Shown here: positions 5,191-5,879 of the stretch, piece by piece
How the letters are laid out: every line of letters begins with the position of its first letter
Numbering within the stretch: position 1 is the first letter of the stretch
From: K23-9 sp964460665
GTDB taxonomy: Bacteria; Planctomycetota; Planctomycetia; Pirellulales; Pirellulaceae
Length of the DNA stretch: 5,879 nt
NCBI GenBank assembly: GCA_964460665.1
Contig: CAYWSL010000315.1
Location: 1-5,879, forward strand
Direction: 5' to 3'
Position numbers and translations under genes: made by a program
Notes under the pieces: generated by a model
What the model was told of the DNA's origin: nothing
Seen by the model: the letters and a program-made list of their open reading frames with translations, nothing else
Databases searched by the model: none

Positions 5191-5879
5191 ATGAAAGCAC
5201 AAGTGCTTAAAAATGTATGTGGGCTGGTAGCAGCGATCGTATTCGCTTCTACAGCTCAAGCTCAATGCGGAACATGCGGAGGTTGCACTAGCAACTCCGG
5301 ATGTATTTCCAGCGGAGCAAGTATTGGTAGCGGCGGCGGCGCCGTTGTCTATGGTAGTGGAGCAGGCGCTTACGATGCCGGTTCTGTTGTTTATGGTGGT
5401 GCTTCAGGCGCTATCGTCGGTGGTGGTAGTGTTATTGGTGGATCGGCCGCATGCGGAGCGACTATCAGCTACCAAACTCGAACTGTCATGGTTTCGCAGC
5501 CTTCTGTCGAAACAAAGATGGTTCCACAGACTTCGTATCAGACTCAAACGCGTACACGCATGCGAACTGTATCGAAGCAAGTTGCACGCGTTCAAACGCG
5601 TCAGCAAACTTACACGGTCAACGTTCCTCAGCAGCAAACACGCACTGAGTCGTACACCGTTCAAGTTGCTGTTCCTTACACTGACACCGAAAGCTACACC
5701 GTTTCGGTTCCAGTGACGACTCAAGTTCAGCAGTCGTACCAAGTTTCGGTTCCTTACACCGAACAGGTCGCTCAGAACTACACAGTTCAGGTTCCTAAGA
5801 CTGTTCAGCAGTCACAGAGCTACCAAGTATCTGTCCCTTACACGGTTGAAGAAGCTTACACAGTAAGCGTTCCTTACAC
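5191..5879 (+). CDS. Secreted YTV-repeat cell-surface protein (3' end beyond window)
   Basis: The first 229 codons are present and the frame is open at the window edge. Residues 1-24 are a signal peptide (K2 and K7, hydrophobic core about 8-19, cleavage at A-Q-A|Q after 24). The mature N-terminus carries a cysteine cluster (C26, C29, C32, C38). A Gly/Ala/Ser/Val-rich segment follows (about 40-90, with C88), then a Gln/Thr/Arg-rich linker (about 92-140). From Y141 there are repeats of Y-[TQ]-V-x-V-P spaced exactly 14 residues apart. These match the planctomycete YTV repeat family, whose members are associated with the cell wall in Rhodopirellula baltica; a structural role outside the cytoplasm is inferred. 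Alternating Val/Tyr/Thr suggests beta-strands, and the cysteines suggest disulfide cross-links, in line with older reports of cystine- and proline-rich planctomycete walls. Codon choice (22 of 37 Val are GTT; Pro only CCT or CCA) fits high expression. No lipobox is seen. Confidence 0.88.
   Translation, partial: MKAQVLKNVCGLVAAIVFASTAQAQCGTCGGCTSNSGCISSGASIGSGGGAVVYGSGAGAYDAGSVVYGGASGAIVGGGSVIGGSAACGATISYQTRTVMVSQPSVETKMVPQTSYQTQTRTRMRTVSKQVARVQTRQQTYTVNVPQQQTRTESYTVQVAVPYTDTESYTVSVPVTTQVQQSYQVSVPYTEQVAQNYTVQVPKTVQQSQSYQVSVPYTVEEAYTVSVPY
5611..5879 (+). repeat. Tandem 14-residue (42-base) YTV repeats
   Basis: Units begin at Y141, Y155, Y169, Y183, Y197 and Y211, each exactly 14 residues apart, then Y223 after a 12-residue unit. 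The conserved core is Y-[TQ]-V-[QSN]-V-P, often followed by Y-T; the other half is Gln/Glu/Thr/Ser-rich and variable. Unit 155 has an extra A-V before its Pro but keeps the length. At the DNA level the copies are diverged, so the protein pattern is under selection and the array is not a recent duplication. It continues past the window edge. Confidence 0.85.

Noticed and set aside
5191..5310. YTV protein as a lipoprotein
   Set aside because: The first cysteine after the hydrophobic core (C26) is preceded by Q, not G/A/S, so there is no lipobox; A-Q-A is a better signal peptidase I site.
5324..5716. 130-codon plus-strand frame (and a 112-codon minus-strand frame) within the YTV gene
   Set aside because: Both are out of frame with the signal peptide, ribosome site and repeat pattern, and arise from the repetitive coding sequence.
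5611..5879. Regular repeats considered as a CRISPR-like array
   Set aside because: The periodicity is at the protein level in one open frame, with diverged DNA copies and no identical repeats or spacers.

Overview
The window looks like chromosomal DNA from a planctomycete, most likely a Rhodopirellula/Pirellula-type organism. The strongest reason is the gene running off the right edge. It encodes a secreted protein built on 14-residue repeats of the form Y-[TQ]-V-x-V-P, which matches the 'YTV' repeat family first described in Rhodopirellula baltica and linked to the planctomycete cell wall. Moderate GC, sparse Shine-Dalgarno sites, long intergenic stretches and a PAS-GAF-receiver protein without a kinase domain fit that assignment.

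Layout, left to right. Positions 1-111 (minus) hold the first 37 codons of an exported protein cut by the window edge. Positions 112-526 are a divergent intergenic region. Positions 527-1783 (plus) encode serine hydroxymethyltransferase, GlyA, with its full set of PLP-site motifs. A nested inverted repeat ending in T's (1799-1866) probably terminates glyA. Positions 1917-2363 (plus) encode a single-domain response regulator with a short charged helical tail. Only 3 bases separate its stop from the stop of the next gene, which reads toward it. That gene (2367-4199, minus) encodes a 610-residue signalling protein with, in order, a degenerate receiver-like segment, PAS, GAF, a degenerate helical segment and an intact-looking C-terminal receiver. 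It has no ATPase/kinase domain. About 950 bases (4242-5190) follow with no convincing gene. The last part of that stretch carries a good sigma-70-like promoter and two hairpins in a roughly 94-nt leader. Positions 5191 to the end (plus) encode the YTV-repeat protein, with a strong Shine-Dalgarno site and a signal peptide.

How the parts may work together. GlyA is housekeeping (serine/glycine and one-carbon metabolism). The two receiver-containing proteins could belong to one signalling pathway, but they are convergent rather than co-transcribed, so only proximity supports this. The YTV gene appears built for high expression: strong promoter, stem-loop at the predicted 5' end of the mRNA, strong ribosome site and a codon bias toward GTT, CCT and TAC. 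That would suit an abundant structural protein of the cell surface. No mobile element, CRISPR array, tRNA or rRNA was found.
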